Below are positions 46,469 to 55,218 of a stretch of DNA of 64,000 nucleotides, in pieces. The translations under genes and the position numbers were made by a program. Under the pieces are notes generated by a model. That model saw only the letters and a program-made list of their open reading frames with translations, did no database searches and was not told where the DNA came from. Origin of the DNA: Actinomyces oris (lineage in GTDB: Bacteria; Actinomycetota; Actinomycetes; Actinomycetales; Actinomycetaceae); assembly GCF_001929375.1 (NCBI RefSeq), contig NZ_MSGO01000041.1:37428-101427 (forward strand). Direction: 5' to 3'. The stretch's first letter is position 1. Every line of letters begins with the position of its first letter.

Positions 46469-47449
46469 TCACAGCTGCGAGCACAGGCACTCGGGGTGAC
46501 GCTCCCAGGCCCTGTGCCGCCCCCGGGGCTCCTGGCCGGTGACCTCCACCGAGTGCGTGGACCACCACGCGGCCGAGCCCCCGCTCGCCTCCTCGCCCGG
46601 TTCAGTCTCGTCCTGGGCGCCGTCGGCCCCGGACGCCTGCCCCACCAGCGTGTCGATGACGGCCCGAGCCGTCGACGCCGCCGCCTCGTGCAGGACCAGG
46701 TGCTCGACCTCGGGCATGGGCAGGGTGCGCATCTGCGTGGCCAGTGCCGGCCAGCACGGGTCGGCGTCCCTCTCCCACAGGTCCAGGCAGGTCGAGCACG
46801 GGCCGCCGCCGCCCAGGACCGGCCCGATGCGCACCCCCGCCTCGCCGACGACGACCGGCAGGTGCACCACGTCCTCCTGGGCGAGCCGGCGCGCGAGCAG
46901 CGGCTCGATCACGTGCGCGTCCACCGTCACCATGACGTCGGGACGAGTGCGTAACGGCGCCCGCGTCCTCAGGGCCGGGAAGCGCGCCGACAGGAGCGGA
47001 GCCAGGCCCCCGTCCTGCGGGGACCGGGTGGACAGGATCGTGCCCACCCCCGCCTCCGCCAGCCACAGAGCAGTCTCCTGAGCCAGGGTGCTCACGCCGT
47101 GAAGCGCCAGGACGGCCTGGGACAGGACCGTGCCGCGGCCCTTGGCGTCAGCTCCCAGCCGGTCCCAGTAGACGCCGTCGGCCCCGCCGAGCTCGCTGGT
47201 CGCCGAGGCCACCAGCACCCCCTGACGCTCCAGGTCCGCGACGATCTGACGCGCCCGCGTCACTGGCACCCGACTGCGCCGGGCGGCCCGGTAGACGCCT
47301 GTGCTCTCCAGGTTGCGCGCGAACTCATCGAGCAGGCGCTGCTCGGCCAGGCTCAGGTCACTGACAATGGTGCGCCGCCCGGGGCTCGTCCCGATCTGGC
47401 TGACGCCCTGCTGACGCCACAGGATGGCGCACCCACCACGTACACGCAT
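46469..47449 (-). CDS. E1-like / TOMM-cyclodehydratase-related protein
   Basis: 326 residues; ATG at 47449 with AGGAGG 5 bp upstream. N-terminal winged-helix-like region (LSLAEQRLLDEFARNLESTG). A Rossmann-type segment follows (ETALWLAEAGVGTILSTRS), then a probable zinc site formed by GGGGPCSTCLDLWERD (CxxC) and a C-terminal PECLCSQL. This is the ThiF/cyclodehydratase-like family that actinobacteria keep beside uvrD2. Annotations often say thiazole/oxazole peptide biosynthesis, but there is no precursor peptide, YcaO or dehydrogenase gene here, so the real role is open. Convergent with uvrD2, 31 bp apart. Confidence 0.72.
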   Translation of the reverse strand: MRVRGGCAILWRQQGVSQIGTSPGRRTIVSDLSLAEQRLLDEFARNLESTGVYRAARRSRVPVTRARQIVADLERQGVLVASATSELGGADGVYWDRLGADAKGRGTVLSQAVLALHGVSTLAQETALWLAEAGVGTILSTRSPQDGGLAPLLSARFPALRTRAPLRTRPDVMVTVDAHVIEPLLARRLAQEDVVHLPVVVGEAGVRIGPVLGGGGPCSTCLDLWERDADPCWPALATQMRTLPMPEVEHLVLHEAAASTARAVIDTLVGQASGADGAQDETEPGEEASGGSAAWWSTHSVEVTGQEPRGRHRAWERHPECLCSQL

Positions 47450-47617
47450 CGTGCCTCCTCACAGTCCTCCTGGAACCCGAAGGGGCGCCGGGAGCTCGAC
47501 ATCCTGACAAGCGCGTCAGGACATGGAGCGACACTGGCACGGGGTGGAGCCGAGTCGCCAGAGGCAGTTGCCGGGCTGTGGATAACTATCCCCGGCGGGG
47601 CGCCGGGTCAGCGGGGG

Positions 47618-48865
47618 TCACCTGGCTGAGCAGGTGGCCAGGCCGGAGGTGTCACCCGAGGCGATCGCCTGAGTGGCGGTGACGGCCTCGTGCAGGGTTC
47701 TCACGGCGAAGACCTGCATGCCCTTGGGCTCATGGCCCTTGACCTCGTCGCAGTTGCTCGCCGGGGCCAGGAAGAATGTGGAGCCGGCCTTTCTGGCACC
47801 GGCCATCTTCTGCTGGATGCCGCCGATGGGGCCGACCTGCCCGGTCATGTCGATCGTCCCGGTCCCGGAGATGTCCTTGCCCCCGGTCAGGGCCCCGGGG
47901 GTGATCTCGTCAACGATCCCCAGGGCGAACATCATGCCGGCACTGGGCCCGCCGACGTCGGACAGGCTGAAGGTGGCGTCCACCTGACTGTCCACCGAGA
48001 TCTTCAGGCTCAGCCCCAGCAGGGAACCGGTCGCCCCCTCCTGCGGGGCGATCGTGGTGAGTGCGGCGCTCGTCTGCTGCTCGCCGCGGCGCACCCCGAG
48101 TGTCACCCGAGTGCCCTCGGCGATGGTGGTCATGAGCTCTCGCAGCTGGGAGAAGGAGGTGATGGTCGTGGTCTGGCCGCCCTCGGGAGTGATGGTCTCC
48201 AGGACGTCCCCGGTCTGGATCCCCGTTGAGGTCTGCTGCTCGGTCACCTGGGTGACGGTCAGGTGCATGGCGCCGGCCTTGCCGGTCTCGACGAGCGCGG
48301 CGATGACGGCGGAGTCCTGCGAGGCGGTCATCTGGGCCTTACCGGTCGCCTCGACCTGCTCGGCGCTCTGGTCCTGAGGACACACCTGGTTGCGGTCCAC
48401 GATCCGCCTGTCCGCCGAGAACCAGGCGACGATGAGGTCGGCCGTGGTGACCGGGTAGCCGGGGCAGCCCGACACTGAGACCGTCGTCATCCGCAGGGCT
48501 CCCTCGGTCGGGTAGGTCTCAGTGCCCGAGACCTTCAGGACGTCCTGGCTCGACGACGAGCCGTTGTCCAGCACGTTCCAGGTCGGTCCGGGGGCCTCAA
48601 TGACCACGTTGATCGGCACCGTGAAGACGGCGACGATGAGGGCCACCACCACAAGGACCGCCCCGGCCACCACGGAGCGCCGCAGCTTGCGCCGACGCCG
48701 GTCCTGCGGGGAGGGCTGCGTGTGCGGGGCCTCGGCGTGCCCGGCCTGGTCGAGCCGGTCGTCCTCATGCTCCCGCACCGGCTGGGGGTTGTTCGGGGAG
48801 GCTGAGCCCGCAGTGTCGGCGGCGTCGTGCTGGTCTGGGTGCGTCACGCGCTCATCATGCGACAT
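47618..48865 (-). CDS. Membrane-anchored PDZ/Lon-like protease (YlbL family)
   Basis: 415 residues from the ATG at 48865; other starts are possible. A charged cytoplasmic N-terminus, one membrane span (SVVAGAVLVVVALIVAVFTV), then an extracellular part beginning VNVVIEAPGPTWNVLD. A PDZ domain (GIQTGDVLETITPEGG) is followed by a Lon-type proteolytic domain with catalytic Ser in DVGGPSAGMMFALGI and Lys in GGIQQKMAGARKAG. It degrades extracytoplasmic substrates without an ATPase. It is the upstream neighbour of the E1-like gene on the same strand and divergent from the Zincin_2 gene; six 11-bp repeats lie in the shared promoter region. Confidence 0.92.
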   Translation of the reverse strand: MSHDERVTHPDQHDAADTAGSASPNNPQPVREHEDDRLDQAGHAEAPHTQPSPQDRRRRKLRRSVVAGAVLVVVALIVAVFTVPINVVIEAPGPTWNVLDNGSSSSQDVLKVSGTETYPTEGALRMTTVSVSGCPGYPVTTADLIVAWFSADRRIVDRNQVCPQDQSAEQVEATGKAQMTASQDSAVIAALVETGKAGAMHLTVTQVTEQQTSTGIQTGDVLETITPEGGQTTTITSFSQLRELMTTIAEGTRVTLGVRRGEQQTSAALTTIAPQEGATGSLLGLSLKISVDSQVDATFSLSDVGGPSAGMMFALGIVDEITPGALTGGKDISGTGTIDMTGQVGPIGGIQQKMAGARKAGSTFFLAPASNCDEVKGHEPKGMQVFAVRTLHEAVTATQAIASGDTSGLATCSAR

Positions 48866-48891
48866 CTTCCTGGGGAAGACGGGCAGATACC

Positions 48892-48957
48892 GACACGAAC
48901 CTGGCACGAACCCGGCACGAAGTCGACACAGTGCCGGCACGATGCTGGCGCGGAGAA
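48892..48957. repeat. Six tandem 11-bp degenerate repeats
   Basis: Units start at 48892, 48903, 48914, 48925, 48936 and 48947. Consensus is GRCACGAnnCY; most copies share GGCACGA. The period of 11 bp is about one DNA helical turn. They lie 27 bp upstream of the YlbL-type start, inside the 251-bp divergent promoter region. Confidence 0.7.
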
Positions 48958-49116
48958 GCCCCGAGCCTCACCGGGATGGTTACGGGCACGCCGTCGGCGA
49001 ACGGAACATAGCCGCGGCACAGGAATGGGTGCGACCATAAGGCCGTTAGCGACAGTGTCCAGGCGCCCCAGACGGCCTGGACGATGCCCAAGGACGACCC
49101 GGCGAGAGGAAACCCC

Positions 49117-50679
49117 GTGAGCGAGGACGCCTTCGACGAGCTCGAGAAGATGCTCGCATCACTGTTCGGCGAGCAGATGGCCTCCGACGCCGTCGGCGCC
49201 CTGCGCTCATCCGGGATGGATCCCAGCTCCATCGCCCAGATGCCGGGAGTGGGGGACGTCTCCCAGCTCAGTCCCGCCCAGCTGCTGGCGATGCGCGCCC
49301 AGTTCCAGCAGATGTTCTCCGCCTCCACCACCGAGCCGGTCAACTGGCAGATGGGGCAGGAGCTGGCCCTCCGGCAGGCGCGCGGCGACGGCGACCCCAC
49401 GGTGACCGCCGCGGTCGCCGAGTCCACGCGCCAGGCCCTTCAGGTGGCCGACCTGTGGCTGGACACCGCCACCGAGTTCATGCCCGCCCCCGGGCAGCGG
49501 GAGGCCTGGAGCCGCAGCGCCTGGGTCGAGCGCACGCTGCCGGTGTGGAAGGACGTGTGCGCCCCCGTGGCCGAGGCCGTCACCGCCGCCCTGGCCCGCA
49601 CCCTGGAGAAGCAGATTCAGGACATGCCGGCTGAGATGGCGCAGGCCGCCCAGCAGATGGGGGCGCTCGGCTCCATCATGCGCACTATGGCCGGCACGGC
49701 CTTCGGCCTCCAGATCGGCCAGGCCATCGGTGAGCTCGCCAAGGAGGCGCTGGGGGCCACCGACACCGGCCTGCCCCTGACCCGTGAGCCCGGCACGGCA
49801 CTGGTTCCCGCCAACGTGGCCGCCTTCGCCGAGGGACTGGAGGTCGATGAGGACGAGGCCCGCATGTTCCTGGCCGTGCGGGAGGCCGCCACCGCCCGCC
49901 TCTACGCCCACGTGCCGTGGCTGCGCGGACAGGTGCTTCAGGCCGTGGTCGCCTACGCCCGCGAGATCCGCATCGACACCGACACCCTGGAGTCCGCCGT
50001 GGCCCAGGTGGATCCCAACGACCCCGACGCCCTGCGCGAGGCCCTTGAGAGCGGGCTGTTCGCGCCCCAGGAGACGGCGGCCCAGCGCGAGGCCCTTGAG
50101 GACCTGGAGACGCTGCTGGCCCTGGTCGAGGGCTGGGTCGAGGTGGTCACCGCTCGCGCGGCCGCACCGCACCTGCCCCACCTCATGGCGCTGGCCGAGA
50201 TGATGCGCCGGCGCCGGGCCCAGGGCGGCGCCGCCGAGCAGGTCTTCGCCCGCCTCCTCGGGTTGACCTTCCGGCCCCGCCGGGCCAGGGAGGCCGCCGA
50301 GCTGTGGGCCCACCTGGGCGCCCAGGCCGGTGACGCCGAGCGCGACGCCTTCTGGAACCACCCCGACGTCATGCCCACGGCCTCCGAGCTCGCCAACCCC
50401 AGGGACTTCCTCACCATGCGGCGCATGGCCCAGGACATCGACGCCGAGATCGACGCCGACCTGGCCTCCCTGCTGGACGGGACCCTCGGGTACGCCGAGG
50501 GCGCCAAGGAGGCCGATGAGAACAGCCCCGAGGGGCTCGGGGACCGGATCTCCGCCTCCGATGACGCCTCCTCCCAGGAGCCCGGCCAGTCAGCCGATCC
50601 CGCCTCGGACGGCGCCGGGGACGACGACTCGCCTGGCGAGCCCGACGAGCAGGACCCGATCGGCACGGACAAGGCCTGA
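49117..50679 (+). CDS. Zincin_2 (DUF2342) family protein
   Basis: 520 residues from a GTG with GAGAGG upstream. Family landmarks: LGSIMRTMAGTAFGLQIGQAIG, REAATARLYAHVPWLR, LVEGWVEVVT, RLLGLTFRPRRAREAAELW and HPDVMPTASELANP near the C-terminus, then an acidic Ser/Asp tail. The actinobacterial family is annotated as zinc-dependent metalloprotease, but I find no HExxH in this protein, so proteolytic activity is doubtful for this branch. Divergent from the Lon-like protease and convergent with the PPA1309 gene. Confidence 0.85.
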   Translation: MSEDAFDELEKMLASLFGEQMASDAVGALRSSGMDPSSIAQMPGVGDVSQLSPAQLLAMRAQFQQMFSASTTEPVNWQMGQELALRQARGDGDPTVTAAVAESTRQALQVADLWLDTATEFMPAPGQREAWSRSAWVERTLPVWKDVCAPVAEAVTAALARTLEKQIQDMPAEMAQAAQQMGALGSIMRTMAGTAFGLQIGQAIGELAKEALGATDTGLPLTREPGTALVPANVAAFAEGLEVDEDEARMFLAVREAATARLYAHVPWLRGQVLQAVVAYAREIRIDTDTLESAVAQVDPNDPDALREALESGLFAPQETAAQREALEDLETLLALVEGWVEVVTARAAAPHLPHLMALAEMMRRRRAQGGAAEQVFARLLGLTFRPRRAREAAELWAHLGAQAGDAERDAFWNHPDVMPTASELANPRDFLTMRRMAQDIDAEIDADLASLLDGTLGYAEGAKEADENSPEGLGDRISASDDASSQEPGQSADPASDGAGDDDSPGEPDEQDPIGTDKA

Positions 50680-50739
50680 GACGCACGGAGCCACGCGGTA
50701 CCGGCGAGGGGCGTCGAGCGCTCGCCCGACGGTGACCGG

Positions 50740-51333
50740 CTACAGGAAGGTCGCCGCCAGGGCCTCGACCAGGCCAGGAACCAGGCGCTCGCCCTGGTAG
50801 ACCGAGGCGTCGTCGTCGTGACTGCGTGAGCGCAGCGCGCACCAGGACTGCCCACTGCGCAGGACCCCCACCACCATGCGGATGTCCTCGCGGTCCGGAC
50901 GTTCCTGGAGGAAGGCGAGACGCTCGGCGGCATCGGCGATGGCCTCGGCCTCCTTCTGGGCCGCAGGCGGCAGGACCAGCCTCTCGACGCTGATGGCGGC
51001 GCCGTGGACGGAGTCGGGCCAGGCGAGCTGGGCCAGCAGGTGCTCCAGGTCCGCGGCGGGCGGCAGCCCCTCCTGCTCCACCACCATGAGCAGATCGGGG
51101 GCCGTGCGGGCCTCCTCCACGGTGGCGGCGTCCAGGAGACCGGCCACGTCCGGGTCGGTCTCAAGCGCCTCGGCGGTGCGCACCAGCGCGAAGACACGCA
51201 CCGGCTGGTCCCAGCCATGGGCCGCCACGTGGGTCTCCGTCTCGGTCACCGCGCGGGCCAGGGCCCGTACCGAGGAGGAGACGGATCTGTCCGTGCCCGG
51301 GGTGGCCGCCTGGTCATGCATTGTGTCAGTCAC
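50740..51333 (-). CDS. PPA1309 family protein
   Basis: 197 residues. It shows the conserved layout of this small actinobacterial family: AHGWDQPVRVFALVRTAEAL, LEHLLAQLAWPDSVHGAAIS, REDIRMVVGVLRSGQSWCALR and a C-terminal LVPGLVEALAATF. Cytoplasmic and of unknown function. The family is regularly found beside the Zincin_2 and UPF0182 genes, exactly as here, which suggests a conserved neighbourhood in Actinobacteria. Confidence 0.85.
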   Translation of the reverse strand: MTDTMHDQAATPGTDRSVSSSVRALARAVTETETHVAAHGWDQPVRVFALVRTAEALETDPDVAGLLDAATVEEARTAPDLLMVVEQEGLPPAADLEHLLAQLAWPDSVHGAAISVERLVLPPAAQKEAEAIADAAERLAFLQERPDREDIRMVVGVLRSGQSWCALRSRSHDDDASVYQGERLVPGLVEALAATFL

Positions 51334-51548
51334 GCCGCCATCGTCTCACTGGCGGCGCCGCCTCCTCCAATGACGAGGCTTCATCGGTCAGGGGGCGCCG
51401 TCCCCGCCCGAGTTCTCATCCTGGAGAAGGTTATGGCCGTGTCAGAGGTGTGTGGGACGATGGCCCCAGCGGCCCCTCCGGCCGATGACGCCGTGTTTCA
51501 CCGTGTGCGAGGCGGCGTCACCATGCACGTCAGACAGGGAGCAGGATC

Positions 51549-54500
51549 GTGAGCACCAGGCCCGACGACGAGTCTCGGGACTCCACCTCCGAGGAGTCCT
51601 CGAGCAAGTCCACCGGCTCGTCCCGGCAGGGGAAGCCTGACAACTTAACCGGACTGTTCAGCCTTGGACGCAGGGGCGGGGGCGGGACCCGTCCTCCCCG
51701 CAAGCCGCGCAGCAGGACAGGCGGCGGTCGTCCTGGCCCGCTGGCCCTGACGATCTCGATCATCGCGGCCATCGCCGTGGCCATCGGCATCCTGTCGCAG
51801 GTGTGGACCGAGGTCCTCTGGTTCAGCCAGATCGGGTACGCCCGTGTGCTGTGGACGCAGTGGGTCGCCCTCATCGTCCTCTTCCTCGTGGGATTCGCCA
51901 TCATGTTCGGGGCCGTCTTCGTCTCGATGACCACGGCCTACCGGGCCCGGGAGATCGGGATGCCCGACGACGAGGCCTCGCGTAACCTCGAGGCCTACCG
52001 CTCCGTCATCGAGCCCCTGCGACGGCGCCTGACCTGGGCAGTGCCGGCGGTACTGGCCCTGTTCGGCTCGGCCTGGGAGCTGGCCCCCAGCTGGCGGGAG
52101 ATTCTGCTGGCCTTCAGCTCCCAGTCCTTCGGAGTCAAGGACCCCCAGTTCGGGATCGACATCTCCTTCTACGTCTTCATCCTGCCCGCGGTGCTGACGC
52201 TCGTGTCCTTCCTGTCCGGCGTCATCCTGTTCTCCGGGGTGGCCTCCATCGTCGTCCACTACCTGTACGGCGGTATCTCCGTGGTGCGCAAGCCCCACTT
52301 CACCAAGGCCGCCCGCATGCACCTGGCGGTCTTCCTGGCGCTGTACGCCGTCATCCGGGCCGTGGGCTACTGGCTGGGGCGTTACAGCGCCCTGTACGCC
52401 TCCAACTCCAAGTTCGACGGCGCCAACTACACCGACGTCAACGCGGTCATCCCCGCCAACGCGATCCTCGCGGCCATCGGACTGGCCGTGGCGATCCTCT
52501 TCATCGCCTCGGTGCGCTCCAGCTCGTGGCGCCTGCCGATCATCGGTGTGGTCGTCATGCTCGTCTCCTCCCTGGTGGTGGGGACCGCCTACCCGCTGGT
52601 CATCCAGAAGTTCATCGTCGACCCCAACGCCCAGCGCCAGGAGGCCGAGTACATCCAGCGCAACATCAACGCCACCAAGGCGGCCTACGGTCTGGAGAAC
52701 GTGGAGACCACCAACTACGACGCCACGACGAAGACGACGGCCGGCCAGCTGGAGAAGGACGCCGAGTCCACCACCTCGATCCGGCTCCTGGACCCCGGGC
52801 TCATCTCCCCGACCTTCCAGCAGGTCCAGCAGAACAAGCAGTACTACTCCTTCGCGAACCGGCTCAACGTGGACCGCTACAAGGTGGGCTCCACCAGCCG
52901 GGACACGGTCATCGCGGTGCGTGAGCTGAACCTGTCCGGCCTCGGTGAGGAGCAGCAGACCTGGGTCAACGAGCACACCGTCTACACCCACGGCTACGGT
53001 GTCGTGAACGCCTACGGCAACACGGTGGCCACCCGCGGCTACCCCTCCTTCTGGGAGGGAGGCATCCCGTCCAAGGGCGACCTGGGCGAGTACGAGCCCC
53101 GGATCTACTTCGGTCAGTCCTCGCCGTCCTACTCCATCGTGGGAGGCAAGGACAACGGCTCGCCGCGCGAGCTGGACTACCCCGACGACAAGTCCAAGAC
53201 CGGTCAGGTCAACACCACCTTCGCCGGCAACGGCGGGCCGAGCGTGTCCAACCCGTTCAACCGTCTGCTGTACGCCGCCAAGTTCCGGGAGGCCAACATC
53301 CTCTTCTCCCAGGAGGTGCGTGAGGGCTCCCAGATCCTCTACGACCGGGACCCGGCCAAGCGCGTTGCCAAGGTGGCTCCGTGGCTGACCCTGGACAACA
53401 GCCCCTATCCGGCCGTCGTCGATCACGATGACAACCCGGCTACCCCCAAGCGGGTCATGTGGATCGTCGACGGTTACACCACGACGAACAACTACCCCTA
53501 CGCCCAGCACGAGTCCCTGGCCAGGGCGACGGCGACCGCCGACAACAAGGGCGGTCTTCTCAGGGCGCCGGAGGAGTCCAACTACGTGCGCAACTCCGTC
53601 AAGGCCGTCGTGGACGCCTACGACGGGTCGGTCAAGCTCTACCAGTGGGATGACAAGGACCCGATCCTCAAGGCCTGGCAGAAGGTCTTCCCCGGGACGG
53701 TCACGCCCATGAGCCAGATGAGCGCCGACCTCATCGCCCACATGCGCTACCCCGAGGATCTGTTCAACGTCCAGCGCACCATGATGGCGACCTATCACGT
53801 CAACGATGCCGCGGAGTTCTACTCCGGTGGAGACTTCTGGAAGATCCCGGACGACCCGACCACGCCCGGCCAGGACCAGCAGGCCCCCTACTACCTGACC
53901 CTCAAGATGCCGGGGCAGGAGCAGGCGAGCTTCTCCCTGTCCAGCGCCTACATCATCGGTGGAAACACCAACCGCAACGTGCTCACCGGCTTCCTCGCCG
54001 TGGACTCCGAGACCTCTCCCGGCACCGGGAAGAAGGGGGAGCGCAGCCCGAACTACGGCAAGCTGAGACTCCTGGAGCTTCCCCGGTCCTCGAACGTGGC
54101 CGGGCCCGGGCAGGTGCAGAACATCTTCGACTCCAACCCGGAGATCTCCAAGGAGCTGAACCTCCTCTCCCAGGAGGGCTCCCAGGTCATCAAGGGCAAC
54201 CTGTTGACGCTGCCCGTGGGAGGCGGTCTGCTCTACGTCCAGCCCGTCTACGTGCAGTCGTCGTCCGGCACCCAGTACCCGCTGCTGCGCAAGGTGCTGG
54301 TCTCCTTCGGGGACAACGTCGGATTCGCCGACACCCTCTCGGGGGCACTCGACCAGGTCTTCGGCGGTAACTCCGGGGCGACCACGGGTCAGGAGGCCAT
54401 CGACGGCGATGCCGCCGCGGCCAATGACACCAATGAGACGACCGATGGCAAGAACCCGACGGCGGATGGCGGGGCCAAGGCCTCGCCGGCCCCGAGCGCC

Positions 54501-54731
54501 GCGCCCACGGCCTCGGCCAGCGCGCCGCCCACTGCCTCCGCCACCCCGCAGGCCTCGGGATCCTCGGACCCGAAGGCGGAGCTCAACCAGGCGCTCTCCG
54601 ACGCTCAGACCGCGATGACCGACGCGGACAACGCCAGGAGCAAGGGCGACTGGTCGGCATACGGCGATGCGCAGAAGCGTCTCAACGATGCCGTCAAGCG
54701 GGCCGTTGAGGCCCAGCAGAAGCTGGGCTGA
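51549..54731 (+). CDS. UPF0182 family large membrane protein
   Basis: 1060 residues from a GTG. A roughly 60-residue Arg/Gly/Ser-rich cytoplasmic N-terminus leads to seven membrane spans between about residues 60 and 345 (for example ALTISIIAAIAVAIGILSQV and ISFYVFILPAVLTLVSFLSG). A very large extracytoplasmic domain follows (WVNEHTVYTHGYGVVNAYGN, RIYFGQSSPSYSIVGG, VQRTMMATYHVNDAAEFYSG), then an Ala/Pro/Ser-rich linker and a short helical C-terminus. This is the actinobacterial UPF0182 family; biochemical function unknown, probably cell-envelope related. The long antisense frame opposite it is a composition artefact. Confidence 0.93.
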   Translation: MSTRPDDESRDSTSEESSSKSTGSSRQGKPDNLTGLFSLGRRGGGGTRPPRKPRSRTGGGRPGPLALTISIIAAIAVAIGILSQVWTEVLWFSQIGYARVLWTQWVALIVLFLVGFAIMFGAVFVSMTTAYRAREIGMPDDEASRNLEAYRSVIEPLRRRLTWAVPAVLALFGSAWELAPSWREILLAFSSQSFGVKDPQFGIDISFYVFILPAVLTLVSFLSGVILFSGVASIVVHYLYGGISVVRKPHFTKAARMHLAVFLALYAVIRAVGYWLGRYSALYASNSKFDGANYTDVNAVIPANAILAAIGLAVAILFIASVRSSSWRLPIIGVVVMLVSSLVVGTAYPLVIQKFIVDPNAQRQEAEYIQRNINATKAAYGLENVETTNYDATTKTTAGQLEKDAESTTSIRLLDPGLISPTFQQVQQNKQYYSFANRLNVDRYKVGSTSRDTVIAVRELNLSGLGEEQQTWVNEHTVYTHGYGVVNAYGNTVATRGYPSFWEGGIPSKGDLGEYEPRIYFGQSSPSYSIVGGKDNGSPRELDYPDDKSKTGQVNTTFAGNGGPSVSNPFNRLLYAAKFREANILFSQEVREGSQILYDRDPAKRVAKVAPWLTLDNSPYPAVVDHDDNPATPKRVMWIVDGYTTTNNYPYAQHESLARATATADNKGGLLRAPEESNYVRNSVKAVVDAYDGSVKLYQWDDKDPILKAWQKVFPGTVTPMSQMSADLIAHMRYPEDLFNVQRTMMATYHVNDAAEFYSGGDFWKIPDDPTTPGQDQQAPYYLTLKMPGQEQASFSLSSAYIIGGNTNRNVLTGFLAVDSETSPGTGKKGERSPNYGKLRLLELPRSSNVAGPGQVQNIFDSNPEISKELNLLSQEGSQVIKGNLLTLPVGGGLLYVQPVYVQSSSGTQYPLLRKVLVSFGDNVGFADTLSGALDQVFGGNSGATTGQEAIDGDAAAANDTNETTDGKNPTADGGAKASPAPSAAPTASASAPPTASATPQASGSSDPKAELNQALSDAQTAMTDADNARSKGDWSAYGDAQKRLNDAVKRAVEAQQKLG

Positions 54732-54751
54732 GCCCGCTCGGCCGCTACTGA

Positions 54752-54800
54752 GGGCGTGCCCTGCGACCCGCCTCACCGGGCGGTGAGCAAGGGCACGCCC
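54752..54800 (+). terminator. Terminator after UPF0182 gene
   Basis: An outer 11-bp stem (54752-54762 with 54790-54800) encloses a second 6-bp stem (54772-54777 with 54782-54787), 20 bp after the stop. Confidence 0.75.
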
Positions 54801-54849
54801 TTGCCATTTGCCTTAGGGGTGGGATGCCCCCTAAGGTTGGTCACACCGA

Positions 54850-54926
54850 CGCGGGGTGGAGCAGTTCGGTAGCTCGCCGGGCTCATAACCCGGAGGTCGC
54901 AGGTTCGAATCCTGTCCCCGCTACCA
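54850..54926 (+). tRNA. Initiator tRNA-fMet (anticodon CAT)
   Basis: 77 nt including an encoded CCA. The anticodon loop CTCATAA sits on a stem with GGG/CCC pairs typical of initiators. The first acceptor position is an unpaired C1-U72, another initiator hallmark. The T-arm GCAGG-TTCGAAT-CCTGT is intact. The 3' half is repeated at 58596-58618, marking it as an integration site. Confidence 0.95.
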
Positions 54927-54931
54927 CTCCA

Positions 54932-54965
54932 GAAGGCCTCGGTCCCATCAGGGACCGAGGCCTTC
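54932..54965 (+). terminator. Terminator after tRNA-fMet
   Basis: A perfect 15-bp stem (54932-54946 with 54951-54965) with an ATCA loop lies 5 bp after the tRNA. Confidence 0.85.
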
Positions 54966-55218
54966 ATCATGCTTGCTCCCCATGCGAGGGTTATGGTTTA
55001 TCGGGGGGCGCACCGGGGCTGCTGCGGTGCTGATCGCCATCCTGAGACTCCCACTTACGCTGCCGGTCTAGTCTTCCAGAGCGCTCCGGAAGGCGCAGAA
55101 ACGGCCGCTCGAGCTGTCTGCCTTTCGCGCCGATGCGGCGACCACCGGTGGACTTGTCTGCATCGTTGAGGAAGAGCTAACCGCCATCCCTCAGGCGAGC
55201 CGGCCCTCGGCCTGTGCG

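Noticed and set aside
46469..47449. Thiazole/oxazole-modified peptide cluster
   Set aside because: No precursor peptide, YcaO or dehydrogenase gene in the neighbourhood; only one related protein.
47591..47607. Terminator between the Lon-like protease and E1-like genes
   Set aside because: The stem is only 6 bp and lies partly in GC-rich background; not convincing.
51645..54776. 1043-codon open frame on the minus strand
   Set aside because: It is antisense to the whole UPF0182 gene. Its sequence is Gly/Val/Asp/His/Arg-rich, as produced by high-GC antisense frames, and has no domain.
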